Assembly (NCBI GenBank): GCA_034114085.1
Contig: JAXEWB010000090.1
Coordinates: 13,596-77,595 of the forward strand
Length of the DNA: 64,000 nucleotides
Reading direction: 5' to 3'
Source: Spiro-02 sp034114085
GTDB lineage: Bacteria > Spirochaetota > Spirochaetia > Sphaerochaetales > Sphaerochaetaceae
Of the stretch, positions 49,147 through 58,280 are shown in pieces. The first letter of the stretch is position 1. Every line of letters begins with the position of its first letter. Position numbers and translations under genes: made by a program. Below the pieces are notes generated by a model. The model was not told the origin of the DNA. It was given only the letters and a program-made list of their open reading frames with translations, and made no database searches.

Positions 49147-51171
49147 CTAAAATGCGGGCGCCTGCGGAGACCCTGTATTCATAGAGCGCAGGAACGCTTC
49201 ATTGTTCTTTGTTTTACGCATTTTGTCAATGAGGAACTCAGTAAGTTCAATATCTTCCATACTATTAATCGCATTCCTCAAGACCCAAATTTTCGCAGTC
49301 TCCTCAGGAGAGAGCAAAAGATCCTCACGGCGCGTACCGGACTTCTTGATATTGATCGCAGGGAAAAGCCTTCGGTCGGACATACGGCGATCCAAGACGA
49401 TTTCGTTGTTACCTGTTCCCTTGAATTCTTCAAAGATAACCTCATCCATCCTTGAACCGGTCTCGATCAACGCAGAAGCGATAATCGTCAGACTACCGCC
49501 GTTCTCGATATTGCGCGCCGCGCCGAAGAATCTCTTTGGCTTGTGCAGAGCATTCGAATCTACGCCGCCGGACAGTATCTTGCCGGATGCGGGAACGGTC
49601 TGGTTGTAGGCCCGGGCGAGGCGTGTGATGGAATCAAGCAAGATCACGACATCCTTGTGGTGCTCAACCAGGCGTTTGGCTTTCTCGATGACCATCTCCG
49701 CGACGGTGACATGCCTTGTGGCCTGTTCGTCGAAGGTGGAGGCTATGACCTCTCCCTTGATGTGGCGGCGCATGTCGGTGACTTCCTCGGGACGCTCATC
49801 GACGAGCAATACCATCAAATAGACCTCAGGATGGTTCGTCGTGATGGCGTTCGCAATCTTCTGCAACAGGACGGTCTTGCCGGTTCGCGGCGGCGCGGTA
49901 ATCAGAGAGCGCTGCCCCTTTCCTATCGGGCAGAACAGGTTGATGATCCTCGTTGAGATATCGCCGTCCTCCGTCTCCAGGTTCAGGCGTTCATCGGGGA
50001 ACAACGGCGTCAGGCTGTCGAAGCTGGAGCGGGTTTTCGCCACCGCGGGAGAATCGCCGTTCACGCTGACGACCCGCAGAATCGCGAAGAACCGTTCATT
50101 GTCCTTCGGGGAGCGAATCTGTCCCTCGACGGTGTCGCCGGTCTTGAGGCTGAACAGCTTGATCTGGGACTGCGAGATATAAATATCCTCAGGGCCGGAA
50201 AGGTAGTTGTTCAACTCTGAGCGAAGAAATCCATATCCGTCTGGAAGGATTTCCAGCGTACCGTACGCAAAAATAACCCCGCCCTGGGCCGCATGGCTCT
50301 TGAGGATCTCAAGTATCACATCCTGCTTCTTCAGGTCGGTGAGCCAGTCGGGATCCATGCCGAAACCGATGGCCTTCTGCCGAAGCTCGTCCATCGGCAT
50401 GACGGACAATTCATTGATTACCAGTTTCGGAGCGTCGGGATTTTCCTCATACGCTTCCGACGCGGCATATTCCTCGGACGGAATTCCGCCGCTGTTGCGG
50501 CCCCGGTTCTGCTGGTAAGGGTTTTTCCCATGGTTGTTCTTGTTCAAGCGGTTCTGCTTGTTGTTCTGCTGGTTGTTTCGATTCTGGCCATTTCTATTCT
50601 GATTGTTCCGGCCATAGTTGTTCTGCTGCCGATAGGATTGGTATGCCTGGCCGCCACCTTGCTGCGACGGCTGTGACTGGAAGGGCGTACCCTGTTGAGC
50701 AGGTGGCGCAACAGGAGCTGGGACGACAGCCGGAACGGCGGAAGCCACCGCAGGGGCGGCCGCTACTGGCGCTGGAGTGTTTTCACCGACCAAGGTTCCA
50801 GCGGCAGGAACCTTTTTTTCCACAGGCGGCGTAGGCCTGGCAGTCTCCGCAGTCACTTCGGCGACCGGTTTCACCGTTTCAGGGGAACTTGGCGCCACAT
50901 CGGATTTCCGAGGACGGCCACGACGTTTCTTCGGCGGCTCAGCCACAGGGGACGACGTCTCGGAGACCTCGGCGGAGGCAGGCACGGCGATCTCAGGCAA
51001 CACGGCCTGCGTCTCTACGCTTTTGGCGAATACAGCTTTCGCCGCGACGCCACGCCGACGGACGATTCTCTTAACGGGCTTCGCCACAGAGGAACTCTCA
51101 GAGGATTCGCCCTCATGAGCCGGATTCGGCGTTACCGCCATTGGTTCATCATCAAACAATTCAGAAGACAT
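49147..51171 (-). CDS. rho: Transcription termination factor Rho with long N-terminal insert
   Basis: 674 residues from ATG 51171 (TTGGAGAT upstream). The core from ~250 on is standard: DELRQKAIGFGMD (N-terminal helix bundle), GTLEILPDGYGFLR (RNA-binding cold-shock fold), Walker A TAPPRTGKTVLLQK, VLLVDERPEEVTDMRR and VVILLDSITRLARAYN. Residues 1-156 are Ala/Pro/Lys-rich and include an AT-hook-like KKRRGRPRKS; 157-229 are dominated by Gln, Asn, Arg and Gly. Rho extensions of this kind bind extra RNA or drive condensate or prion-like assembly in other phyla. Confidence 0.95.
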   Translation of the reverse strand: MSSELFDDEPMAVTPNPAHEGESSESSSVAKPVKRIVRRRGVAAKAVFAKSVETQAVLPEIAVPASAEVSETSSPVAEPPKKRRGRPRKSDVAPSSPETVKPVAEVTAETARPTPPVEKKVPAAGTLVGENTPAPVAAAPAVASAVPAVVPAPVAPPAQQGTPFQSQPSQQGGGQAYQSYRQQNNYGRNNQNRNGQNRNNQQNNKQNRLNKNNHGKNPYQQNRGRNSGGIPSEEYAASEAYEENPDAPKLVINELSVMPMDELRQKAIGFGMDPDWLTDLKKQDVILEILKSHAAQGGVIFAYGTLEILPDGYGFLRSELNNYLSGPEDIYISQSQIKLFSLKTGDTVEGQIRSPKDNERFFAILRVVSVNGDSPAVAKTRSSFDSLTPLFPDERLNLETEDGDISTRIINLFCPIGKGQRSLITAPPRTGKTVLLQKIANAITTNHPEVYLMVLLVDERPEEVTDMRRHIKGEVIASTFDEQATRHVTVAEMVIEKAKRLVEHHKDVVILLDSITRLARAYNQTVPASGKILSGGVDSNALHKPKRFFGAARNIENGGSLTIIASALIETGSRMDEVIFEEFKGTGNNEIVLDRRMSDRRLFPAINIKKSGTRREDLLLSPEETAKIWVLRNAINSMEDIELTEFLIDKMRKTKNNEAFLRSMNTGSPQAPAF

Positions 51172-51387
51172 GCGGATCTCCAATATAGATAGAACGAGTC
51201 CAAGCATTTCCAGCACACAGTCCGGTACACCTTGAGCCGTAGTACACGACTCTCCCTCAGTTCTTTCGAATAGCATTAGGATATTGTGGAAGAAATTCAT
51301 TCATAATCCTTATATGAACATCGTTCCGGGATACAACGTCGGACGACGCTCTCATCAAACAGGATTATTTCTTTCCACTGGATTACT

Positions 51388-52668
51388 TCAAATATATTGC
51401 CACTGACGAACAGTGTCAAGCAAATCAACCCCGTTTATATACAATGAAGCGAGAAGAATCGCCGATACAGCGGCTCTTCTACGGACAGCATCACGCCCCC
51501 AGCTCGTCATCTTCAAGGATACAGCCTGAGTTTCATGCTGCTTTGATGCGAAACCGAACCAAATGTAGCCGACAGGCTTGTCAGAAGTTCCGCCATCAGG
51601 ACCCGCGATGCCGGAAATTGAAAAAGAAAGATCCGCTCCGGACACCTTCAGCATTCCCTCCGCCATTTCCCTGACACACTGTTCACTGACTGCGCCATAA
51701 GCGTCCAGCGTCTCCTGCTTCACACCGAGCAAAGCCCGCTTGGCGTCGTTGGCGTAGGTCGCGGCGCCACCCCAGAACCACGAGGAACTTCCCGGTCGGT
51801 CGGTCAAGAGCTTCGCGGCCAATCCGCTTGTACAGGACTCCGCGCAGGAAACGGTAAGGCGGTTGTCTTCCAGATAACGGGTCAGAATATCTACCGCCTG
51901 GACATCCCCGGGAACCATCAGCCCCGGCCCGAATAGAGTTTCCAACCGCTCCGCGGTAATGCGGCGGGCTTCAGCGTCCGCTCCGGTGAGATAGAGGCTA
52001 ATCCGGAACTCCTGGAAACGGTCCCCCATCATGACGCCCGGTTCGGCGGCGGAGTTGAACAAATCCTCCAGCTTCGATTCAGGGATCATGAAGACTGAAT
52101 ACTCGTCACGGCCCGCGTCATCGTGTCCCCTGAGCGTCGCCAGCCAGGGCAGCACTTGATGAAAGAACATCTCATGCATTTCGACGGGTGGCCCCGGCAT
52201 CGCCGCGCAAGCAACCTGCCTGACGCCCCCGTCGCCATCGGAAACGGGAATGAACCCCTTGAAACCGGGAGCCGTCCCCTTCGGGTTCGGAATACGCTCA
52301 AAACCATCGGGAATCATCGCTTGCCGTTCATTCGCGCCATAGATTCGCTCGCCGACCCGCCGATACAATTCATCCCATGCAACTTGGTCCCGTACTAGGG
52401 GAACCCCCGCCATCTGGGCGATCATCTGCCGAGTCATGTCGTCGCTGGTAGGTCCCAGCCCGCCCGTAATAAGGACGACATCGCTCTGCTCGATGCTCTG
52501 ATGCAACACAGTACCGATCGTACCGTCGTCAGGAACAATGACAATCCTGTCCACCCGATAGCCGAGATGGGACAGCTCCGTAGCCATCAGCTGACCATGC
52601 TTGTCAGAAATGACGCCACGGGTAAGCTCCGTGCCGATAATGAACAAAGATGCAGATTGATATTCCAT
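51388..52668 (-). CDS. cinA: CinA-family protein (nicotinamide-nucleotide amidase type)
   Basis: 426 residues. The N-terminal COG1058/MoCF-like domain begins SASLFIIGTELTRGVISD and contains VLITGGLGPTSDDMTRQMI. The C-terminal amidase domain carries VSCAESCTSGLAAKLLTDRP with the Ser-Cys-Thr-Ser-Gly active site and SISGIAGPDGGTSDKPVGY. The enzyme recycles NMN to nicotinate mononucleotide and cleans up pyridine nucleotide by-products. It lies 11 bases after lnt in the lnt-cinA-rho series. Confidence 0.93.
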   Translation of the reverse strand: MEYQSASLFIIGTELTRGVISDKHGQLMATELSHLGYRVDRIVIVPDDGTIGTVLHQSIEQSDVVLITGGLGPTSDDMTRQMIAQMAGVPLVRDQVAWDELYRRVGERIYGANERQAMIPDGFERIPNPKGTAPGFKGFIPVSDGDGGVRQVACAAMPGPPVEMHEMFFHQVLPWLATLRGHDDAGRDEYSVFMIPESKLEDLFNSAAEPGVMMGDRFQEFRISLYLTGADAEARRITAERLETLFGPGLMVPGDVQAVDILTRYLEDNRLTVSCAESCTSGLAAKLLTDRPGSSSWFWGGAATYANDAKRALLGVKQETLDAYGAVSEQCVREMAEGMLKVSGADLSFSISGIAGPDGGTSDKPVGYIWFGFASKQHETQAVSLKMTSWGRDAVRRRAAVSAILLASLYINGVDLLDTVRQWQYI

Positions 52669-52679
52669 GACACGAACCT

Positions 52680-54359
52680 TTAGCGGCCTTCATCCCTACG
52701 ATTACGTACCGCTTTGAAAATCTGATATCCCCCGCCGACAACCAGCAGGGCGAGAGAAACATACACCATCATCCATGCGAACCAGTCGTCATGCTTCGCA
52801 TACAGGGTGAGTCCATGCGTGTCGTTGGAATAGACGGGGACGTCATAGACGTTCCATGCCATCTTGAACGGCTCCATAGGGTCGACAACCTTGCCATCGG
52901 GCTCGATGACGCAGGTCATGCCGCTGTTTGTACCGCGAACGGTAGTCTTGCGGGTCTCCACGGACCGGAATACAGCCATGGCGAGATGTTGCATCTCCGC
53001 CGACACCGCTCCAGACCAACTGTCATTGGTCATATTGACGATAACATCGGCGCCATTGCGGACGAAATCAGCGGTCAGATACCCGAACACATCCTCAAAG
53101 CAAATCGGAGTTGAGAACGTAACACCCTCTTCCGTCCTGAATACAACGGGGACGGTCCCCTTCTCCCACCAGTTGTAGTCGTTGGCAAGCAACAGGTTGT
53201 ATAACCAGGGCATCTGCTTCTCATAAGGGAAATGCTCCGTAAACGGCACCAAGTGCTGCTTGCGGTAAGTCTCCTTGATTTCTCCGTCTTCAAAGAAGAT
53301 GACGGTATTATAATCGGTTCTGTTCCATTCCCCGTTTTCAAGCACCGGGGGCAACGAAGGATCGTCGAGAACACCCTCGGGGTTGCCGGTAAGCAATGGA
53401 ACTGGAAGCTCCTTGCCGAAACTCACGAATTCTTCAACAAGCTTCGCTATGTCGGCATCAGGACTGGTGTAGTTTTCGTGCCAAGCGACCGACGGAACGA
53501 ACGCAGTCTCGGACCAGATGACCATATCGACATCAGGATTCCGTTGCAACGCCTGCAACGTCAACAGCCGGAGATTATTGAAATTCTTCTTGTAAGTCGC
53601 GTAACCGCCCTTCCAGGAATCATGGTTGTGCTGTACGGTCACAACCTTCCACGTCCGGTCAGGCTCCTGTCTGTTCCAGTAGGACATGGCACAGAAACCA
53701 AACACCAAGGACGCTACGACAAGCGCGCCATAGCAAATAATCACAACGAGATTCGTCTTCACATATGGCCTGAACCCCTCGCTTCTTCCCGCTACATAGT
53801 CACCAAGCCAGGCGCCGAGCCAAGCCTGAGGAAGAATCATCAGGAACGTAACGCCCCATACACCGGCGATTGAAGCAATCTGGATCAACGGCAGGTACTG
53901 ATAGACCGCATATCCAAAAGTACCATATGGGTATCCAGCGAACCAAGACTGGCTAAGATAGGCGTAGGCAATCCAAATGAAAGACTGGAACAGATGCCCA
54001 TACCGCCTGAACCATCTGTCCGCGGCTTTGAGACAGGGGAAAAGCATCAGCATCTCCCCGCCTTTGATGATGGGAACGATCAGTATCGCCAATGGATGGA
54101 AGGTCTTCAGCCAATAGTTGAAGCACATATAAAACGAGAACCCGAACAGAAACCCGTAGAATGGCGTCACCTTCCACGTGGTATTCCTAATGACCGCGAA
54201 TATCGGAATCAACGCGAAGAACGCAAGAAACCCCAGCCCATTGACACTGAGGAACCCCGGGAACGCAAAGGAATAGAAAACGGCCGTCAATATCAACACA
54301 AGAACCTCAGAACAATATGTCCTGAGGCTTCTTCTGGCATATAGATTCACCAAACGCAT
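52680..54359 (-). CDS. lnt: Apolipoprotein N-acyltransferase
   Basis: 559 residues from ATG 54359, chosen because GGGGGAT precedes it. Six to seven N-terminal membrane helices, then a nitrilase domain. The catalytic triad is visible: Glu in MVIWSETAFVPS, Lys in YRKQHLVPFTEHFP and Cys in FSTPICFEDVFGYL. It adds the third acyl chain to lipoproteins in the cytoplasmic membrane, consistent with a diderm spirochaete. A final C-terminal membrane helix is present. Confidence 0.94.
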   Translation of the reverse strand: MRLVNLYARRSLRTYCSEVLVLILTAVFYSFAFPGFLSVNGLGFLAFFALIPIFAVIRNTTWKVTPFYGFLFGFSFYMCFNYWLKTFHPLAILIVPIIKGGEMLMLFPCLKAADRWFRRYGHLFQSFIWIAYAYLSQSWFAGYPYGTFGYAVYQYLPLIQIASIAGVWGVTFLMILPQAWLGAWLGDYVAGRSEGFRPYVKTNLVVIICYGALVVASLVFGFCAMSYWNRQEPDRTWKVVTVQHNHDSWKGGYATYKKNFNNLRLLTLQALQRNPDVDMVIWSETAFVPSVAWHENYTSPDADIAKLVEEFVSFGKELPVPLLTGNPEGVLDDPSLPPVLENGEWNRTDYNTVIFFEDGEIKETYRKQHLVPFTEHFPYEKQMPWLYNLLLANDYNWWEKGTVPVVFRTEEGVTFSTPICFEDVFGYLTADFVRNGADVIVNMTNDSWSGAVSAEMQHLAMAVFRSVETRKTTVRGTNSGMTCVIEPDGKVVDPMEPFKMAWNVYDVPVYSNDTHGLTLYAKHDDWFAWMMVYVSLALLVVGGGYQIFKAVRNRRDEGR

Positions 54360-54376
54360 ATCCCCCATACACAACA

Positions 54377-54392
54377 GGCCGCATATGCGGCC
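54377..54392. repeat. Perfect 16-base palindrome between hup and lnt
   Basis: GGCCGCATATGCGGCC lies 17 bases upstream of the lnt start. Possible regulatory site or mRNA hairpin controlling lnt translation; no T-run follows. Confidence 0.5.
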
Positions 54393-54429
54393 CTACGTGT
54401 CTGTTCGGTCAAGCACTGCGGAAAGGAAA

Positions 54430-54735
54430 CTACTTGCGTAGCTCCCACACGAAATCCTTCAGCTCCTTGCCGGGGCGGAAAATCGCCACGCCATGGGTAT
54501 CTACGGCGACAAGATCGCCAGTCTTGGGATTGCGGGCTTTTTCCCGTCCCTTGCGGGTGCGAACTTCAAACGTACCAAAACCACGGAGTTCGATTACCTG
54601 GTCATCCTTGAGCCCTTTCTTGATTTCTTCAAAGAACTCATCGATAATCATGTGGATATCGGAACGATTCATGCCGATCCTGTCATGGAGATTTTCAATA
54701 ATTGCCGCTTTGGTCAGCTTCTCTTCAGTCGCCAT
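54430..54735 (-). CDS. hup: HU/IHF-family DNA-binding protein
   Basis: 101 residues from ATG 54735 behind GAAGGAGC. Standard fold: LTKAAIIENLHDRIGMNRSD (helical base), ELRGFGTFEVRTRKGREKAR and NPKTGDLVAVDTHGVAIFRP with the intercalating Pro region. It bends and compacts DNA. Slightly longer N-terminus than E. coli HU. It follows rpsT and precedes lnt, the order I recall for Treponema. Confidence 0.95.
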   Translation of the reverse strand: MATEEKLTKAAIIENLHDRIGMNRSDIHMIIDEFFEEIKKGLKDDQVIELRGFGTFEVRTRKGREKARNPKTGDLVAVDTHGVAIFRPGKELKDFVWELRK

Positions 54736-54820
54736 GCTAGCTCCTTCGTTATACATACATATGCCTTATCTGGCGTTCATGTGAAACCAAGGCCGGAACC
54801 AATTCCAGCCAGAGTCAAAA

Positions 54821-55087
54821 CTACTCAGCCTTGTTCAGTGCGTTGAACTTGACATGCATGCGGGACTTCTTACGGGAAGTCGTATTGCGGTGCATGACGC
54901 CCTTGCTCGTGGCGCTGTCAAGCAGCTTGAAGCTCAACTGCATGGCGGTAGCCGCGGCATCTTTGTCCCCGGCGACGACGGCGGCGTCGAACTTCTTGAT
55001 GGCGGTGCGGACAGCACTCTTGGTTGCACGGTTTCTCATTCTTCTCGTGCGATTCTGGCGTTCTCTCTTCTCAGCGGAATTAGACAC
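54821..55087 (-). CDS. rpsT: Ribosomal protein S20
   Basis: 88 residues from a GTG start at 55087, preceded by GGAGG; no ATG is available because the protein begins SNSAEKRERQNRTRRMRNRA. It continues SAVRTAIKKFDAAVVAGDKD and ends NALNKAE. Length and basic helices are typical. S20 often regulates its own translation, and the GTG start may help keep synthesis low. Confidence 0.95.
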   Translation of the reverse strand: MSNSAEKRERQNRTRRMRNRATKSAVRTAIKKFDAAVVAGDKDAAATAMQLSFKLLDSATSKGVMHRNTTSRKKSRMHVKFNALNKAE

Positions 55088-55223
55088 GTAATACCTCCAA
55101 CATATCACAACTATAGTAATAGTCTCTTCATTCATAGTCGGCTTAAATTTCAAAGAACTGAAAGCCGCCGACGGTCTATCAAAATATCACAGACCGTAAA
55201 ATCGGTCAATACAAAGTTTTATA

Positions 55224-56636
55224 TCAATTCGAGAAAAATTCATCCAAATACGCTTTTGTAATCTCCCATCGGTTCATTTCTTCATTGAAATAGACCGCGG
55301 AACAGGGAATCGTCAGGAATCTGCCGTCAGGCCCCGCCAATGAAATCTTCCGGGACAGGATGTTCACTTCCGTAATCTTCATCAGGTCATGGTCGATTTT
55401 CAGCCGGCTTCCCTCCGGCGGATATTTCTGTTTCTCCTCCATATAGAAGTCGTATTCATACGAAAGGCAACAGAGCAATCTGCCGCACGGCCCCGAAATC
55501 TTCATTGAATTCAAGGAGAGGTTCTGTTCCTTCGCCATCTTGATTGAAACGGGGTTCAGCTTGTCGGTGACACTATGGCAGCAAAAATCCCGCCCACAGA
55601 CGGCCAAGCCGCCAAGAACACGGGATTCATCGCGCACGCCGATCTGCCGAAGTTCAATCCTGATGCGGAAGATGCTGACCAAGTCCTTGACCAACTCGCG
55701 AAAGTCGACACGCACGTCGGCGGTGAAGAAGAAGAGAAGCTTCGGTTCCCCCAACAGGTAATGGGCGGTGACAAGCTTCATATCAAGGCCATGGCGGGCC
55801 ACTTTTTCCCGACAAAGCTTCAACGCCTCCCCTTCCTTCTCCAGATTTTCCTGATATCGCCGGAGATCGTCAGGCGTAGCCAACCGGTCTATCCAATCCA
55901 CATCGCCGTCGATTTCCACCAGCCGCGGCTGGTTTTTCCTGTAGCATTCCCCGCAACCGGCGCATGAATCTTCATCAGGCTCCTTCATCCACGAAATATC
56001 CAACGGTTCCGCGACAAACCGGGACGCAGCTACAGCTCCTGCATCGGCCACAGCCTCGCTCGCCGCCTGCGCTTCGTCAAGTACGTTTTCCGCCGTTTCG
56101 ACCACCACGCCATCCATTCCCGCCGCATCAGGCGATGGTATATCATCGGAAACCATATCGACCATTCCGTCCTGCGTTTCAGCGCAGGAAAAGTCCGACG
56201 CCATTACATCGGCCATGTCAAGCGAGTCTTCACCGGCAGCTCGCTCCACGAGGGAAGAACCGTCCTGCTCAACCAACACAGCGCCATCCGCAGTCAATTC
56301 CCCGAACGCCTCCTGCTCCACCGCCTCATCGGAACTTCGCCGGCTCACGACAGGCGGTTCCTCGGCACGAAGGCACACTCCCCTGCACTGGACGCACCCC
56401 GGCTCATACGCCTGTCCGATGTCCGCGGCGGAACCCAGCACCATACCGAGGTCAAGCCCATATCTGGTAGGGGCTACGACTTGCGTTCCTGGATATAGCG
56501 CGGAATCCCATGCGCAGACGCATATCTCGTTGGAACTGGGGTTCTTCACCAAATACACATATGCTTCTTCAGGATGTTCAACCGATTCCTGACGATCAGG
56601 CCGACCGGAGCCACCCTTGTTCCTATCTTTTTTCAT
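55224..56636 (-). CDS. ricT: PSP1-domain protein, RicT (YaaT) family, with acidic insert
   Basis: 470 residues. The PSP1 core lies after residue 235: VTAHYLLGEPKLLFFFTADV, LVSIFRIRIELRQIGVRDES, LGGLAVCGRDFCCHSVTD and SGPCGRLLCCLSYEYDFYME, whose Cys pairs are family hallmarks. The N-terminal portion (VYLVKNPSSNEICVCAWDS, GYDL-like start) is split from the core by a ~125-residue Asp/Glu/Ala-rich insert (residues 91-215), flanked by CVQCRGVC and CAGCGEC. In Bacillus, RicT with RicA/RicF binds Fe-S clusters and stimulates RNase Y-dependent RNA maturation. The two extra Cys motifs could carry a cluster. Confidence 0.88.
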   Translation of the reverse strand: MKKDRNKGGSGRPDRQESVEHPEEAYVYLVKNPSSNEICVCAWDSALYPGTQVVAPTRYGLDLGMVLGSAADIGQAYEPGCVQCRGVCLRAEEPPVVSRRSSDEAVEQEAFGELTADGAVLVEQDGSSLVERAAGEDSLDMADVMASDFSCAETQDGMVDMVSDDIPSPDAAGMDGVVVETAENVLDEAQAASEAVADAGAVAASRFVAEPLDISWMKEPDEDSCAGCGECYRKNQPRLVEIDGDVDWIDRLATPDDLRRYQENLEKEGEALKLCREKVARHGLDMKLVTAHYLLGEPKLLFFFTADVRVDFRELVKDLVSIFRIRIELRQIGVRDESRVLGGLAVCGRDFCCHSVTDKLNPVSIKMAKEQNLSLNSMKISGPCGRLLCCLSYEYDFYMEEKQKYPPEGSRLKIDHDLMKITEVNILSRKISLAGPDGRFLTIPCSAVYFNEEMNRWEITKAYLDEFFSN

Positions 56637-56935
56637 ATCAATCCTATCTACTTACCTTTAAATGGCTTACAGACCAATAAACTTTCGTACAAGGCTATCA
56701 CGCCAGATAAAAATTGTCAAACTCATCGCAAGGCCCCGACATCGTACCGAAAATCCCGGCGCCCCGTTGTCAGCGAAGCCTTCTCCCATTCTGCCTCAGC
56801 CCCAAAACCATAGGGATATCAGCGTACTACGGCAATCACAAGAATTCGTCCCGCCGTTCAAAAACGCCCTCGTTCATGGAGAATTCATCTATCTTAATAT
56901 ATTACAACCTGTTACCAACATTCCCCGCATTGAAG
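56637..56935. other. Intergenic stretch upstream of ricT
   Basis: About 300 bases without a supportable gene between divergent transcription units. The ricT promoter should be here; no clear boxes noted. It leads into a tandem repeat. Confidence 0.45.
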
Positions 56936-57043
56936 TTCATCGCTGGTTGGTGTACTCTTCATCGCTAGTTGATGTACTCTTCATCGCTAGTTGATGTACT
57001 CTTCTTCATCGCCGGTTGATGTACTCTTCATCGCCGGTTGGTG
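56936..57043. repeat. Five tandem copies of a 22-base repeat
   Basis: The unit is TTCATCGCTAGTTGATGTACTC, with variants CTGG, CCGG and GTTGG at the centre; the fourth copy carries a TTC insertion. The 22-base period is not a multiple of three, so the array is non-coding. Confidence 0.8.
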
Positions 57044-57305
57044 GCGGTTTCATTTTCAATCAGCATGCTGCTGATGACGCACCTCCATAAGCCATACTCA
57101 TACGAGAAGGATATCAACGGCTATCAATGACACCCTCCGGCATGTTCATCATCCCCAGAAACGATACCATTCTTGTACCGTAAATTCATACTCAAGCATA
57201 TTTCCGACCAAACTTGAACCCATACGAAAAAAGTCCCGGTAGGATTTCCGAAACCGCAAGGCAGGGCTATCGCTTCAAGTCATGAATCTATACAATTAAA
57301 AGCAG
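57044..57305. other. Intergenic stretch between repeat array and tatD promoter
   Basis: 260 bases, no gene. Nothing recognisable apart from short AT-rich runs. Confidence 0.4.
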
Positions 57306-57362
57306 TATAATGGAATACGCTCCATGAAAAAACTCTTGGTTGACGGCAGAGGGGGTTCATGA
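57306..57362 (+). promoter_or_regulatory. Putative promoter and leader ORF of tatD-dusB
   Basis: A TATAAT box at 57306-57311 (no clear -35) lies ~190 bases before tatD. Within the implied leader, ATG 57324 opens a 12-codon frame MKKLLVDGRGGS ending at TGA 57360-57362. No terminator/antiterminator pair is evident, so attenuation is only a possibility. Confidence 0.3.
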
Positions 57363-57500
57363 TATCTTTCTTATGGAATAATCCTTGTTGTATCGGAAAA
57401 CACGCAAAAGACATTGTGGCGTTCTTGAACAGTAGGAGCCGCCGAAAAATAAAGCCGGAACAGCGGTATGGCATGTATCGCGATTCGTTAGGAAGAAATC

Positions 57501-58280
57501 ATGAAATTATTTGATACTCACGCTCACCTGGGCCTGATTCATGAGGACCAGATGGAACAATTGTTAGTGGTGCAGATGGCAAAGCATAAGAATGTGGAGC
57601 ATATCGTAAGCATCTGCAATAGCCTCGGAGACTTCGAGCAGGTCTATAACAACCTCAAAACCGCGACCGGCGTCTATCATGCGGTAGGCGTTTCACCATC
57701 GGAAGTAACGAATCCCGGCTTAGACTGGGAACACAAAATCATGACCGGGGCGAAGCTGGACCGTATCGTGGCGGTCGGGGAAATCGGCCTTGACTACTAC
57801 CGTATGTTCGGAGACAAGAACCGCCAGATCGAACTCTTCCTTCGCCAGCTCGACATCGCCAGGCGGCTGGAACTTCCGGTAATCATCCACAACAGGGAGG
57901 CGGGCCGGGACATACTCGACATCCTCAGGGACAAGCTTCCGCCCGCAGGAGGAATCCTCCATTGCTATAGTGAAGACTGGTCTTTCGCCAGAGAGGCCCT
58001 GGACATGCCGCTTTATTTCTCCTTCGCAGGCAATATTACCTATAAGAACGTAAAGAACCTCCACGAAACGGTAGCGCGCCTGCCTTTGGACCGTATCCTG
58101 ATAGAAAGCGAAGCTCCGTTCATGGTTCCCGCCATATACAAGGGAAAACGGAACAAGCCCGCATATTTGATTGAAACGGCCAAAGCTGTGGCGGAATTGC
58201 AGGATCTGCCGCTTGAAGAAACGACGGAGGCTCTCTACCAGAATAGCCTGAAAGCCTTCCATCTCCCTGAGAACGCATGA
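57501..58280 (+). CDS. tatD: TatD-family metal-dependent DNase
   Basis: 259 residues, RBS AGGAAG. Metal-binding motifs: FDTHAHLGLIH (HxH), AVGEIGLDYYRM (Glu), VIIHNREAGRDI (His), GILHCYSEDW (His) and ILIESEAPFMVP, where the usual Asp of ETDAP is Glu. TatD proteins act as Mg-dependent 3'-5' nucleases or D-aminoacyl-type hydrolases. It overlaps dusB by four bases (ATGA). Confidence 0.92.
   Translation: MKLFDTHAHLGLIHEDQMEQLLVVQMAKHKNVEHIVSICNSLGDFEQVYNNLKTATGVYHAVGVSPSEVTNPGLDWEHKIMTGAKLDRIVAVGEIGLDYYRMFGDKNRQIELFLRQLDIARRLELPVIIHNREAGRDILDILRDKLPPAGGILHCYSEDWSFAREALDMPLYFSFAGNITYKNVKNLHETVARLPLDRILIESEAPFMVPAIYKGKRNKPAYLIETAKAVAELQDLPLEETTEALYQNSLKAFHLPENA

Noticed and set aside
56936..57043. 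CRISPR array
   Set aside because: The copies are directly adjacent without unique spacers and no cas gene is present; it is a simple tandem repeat.
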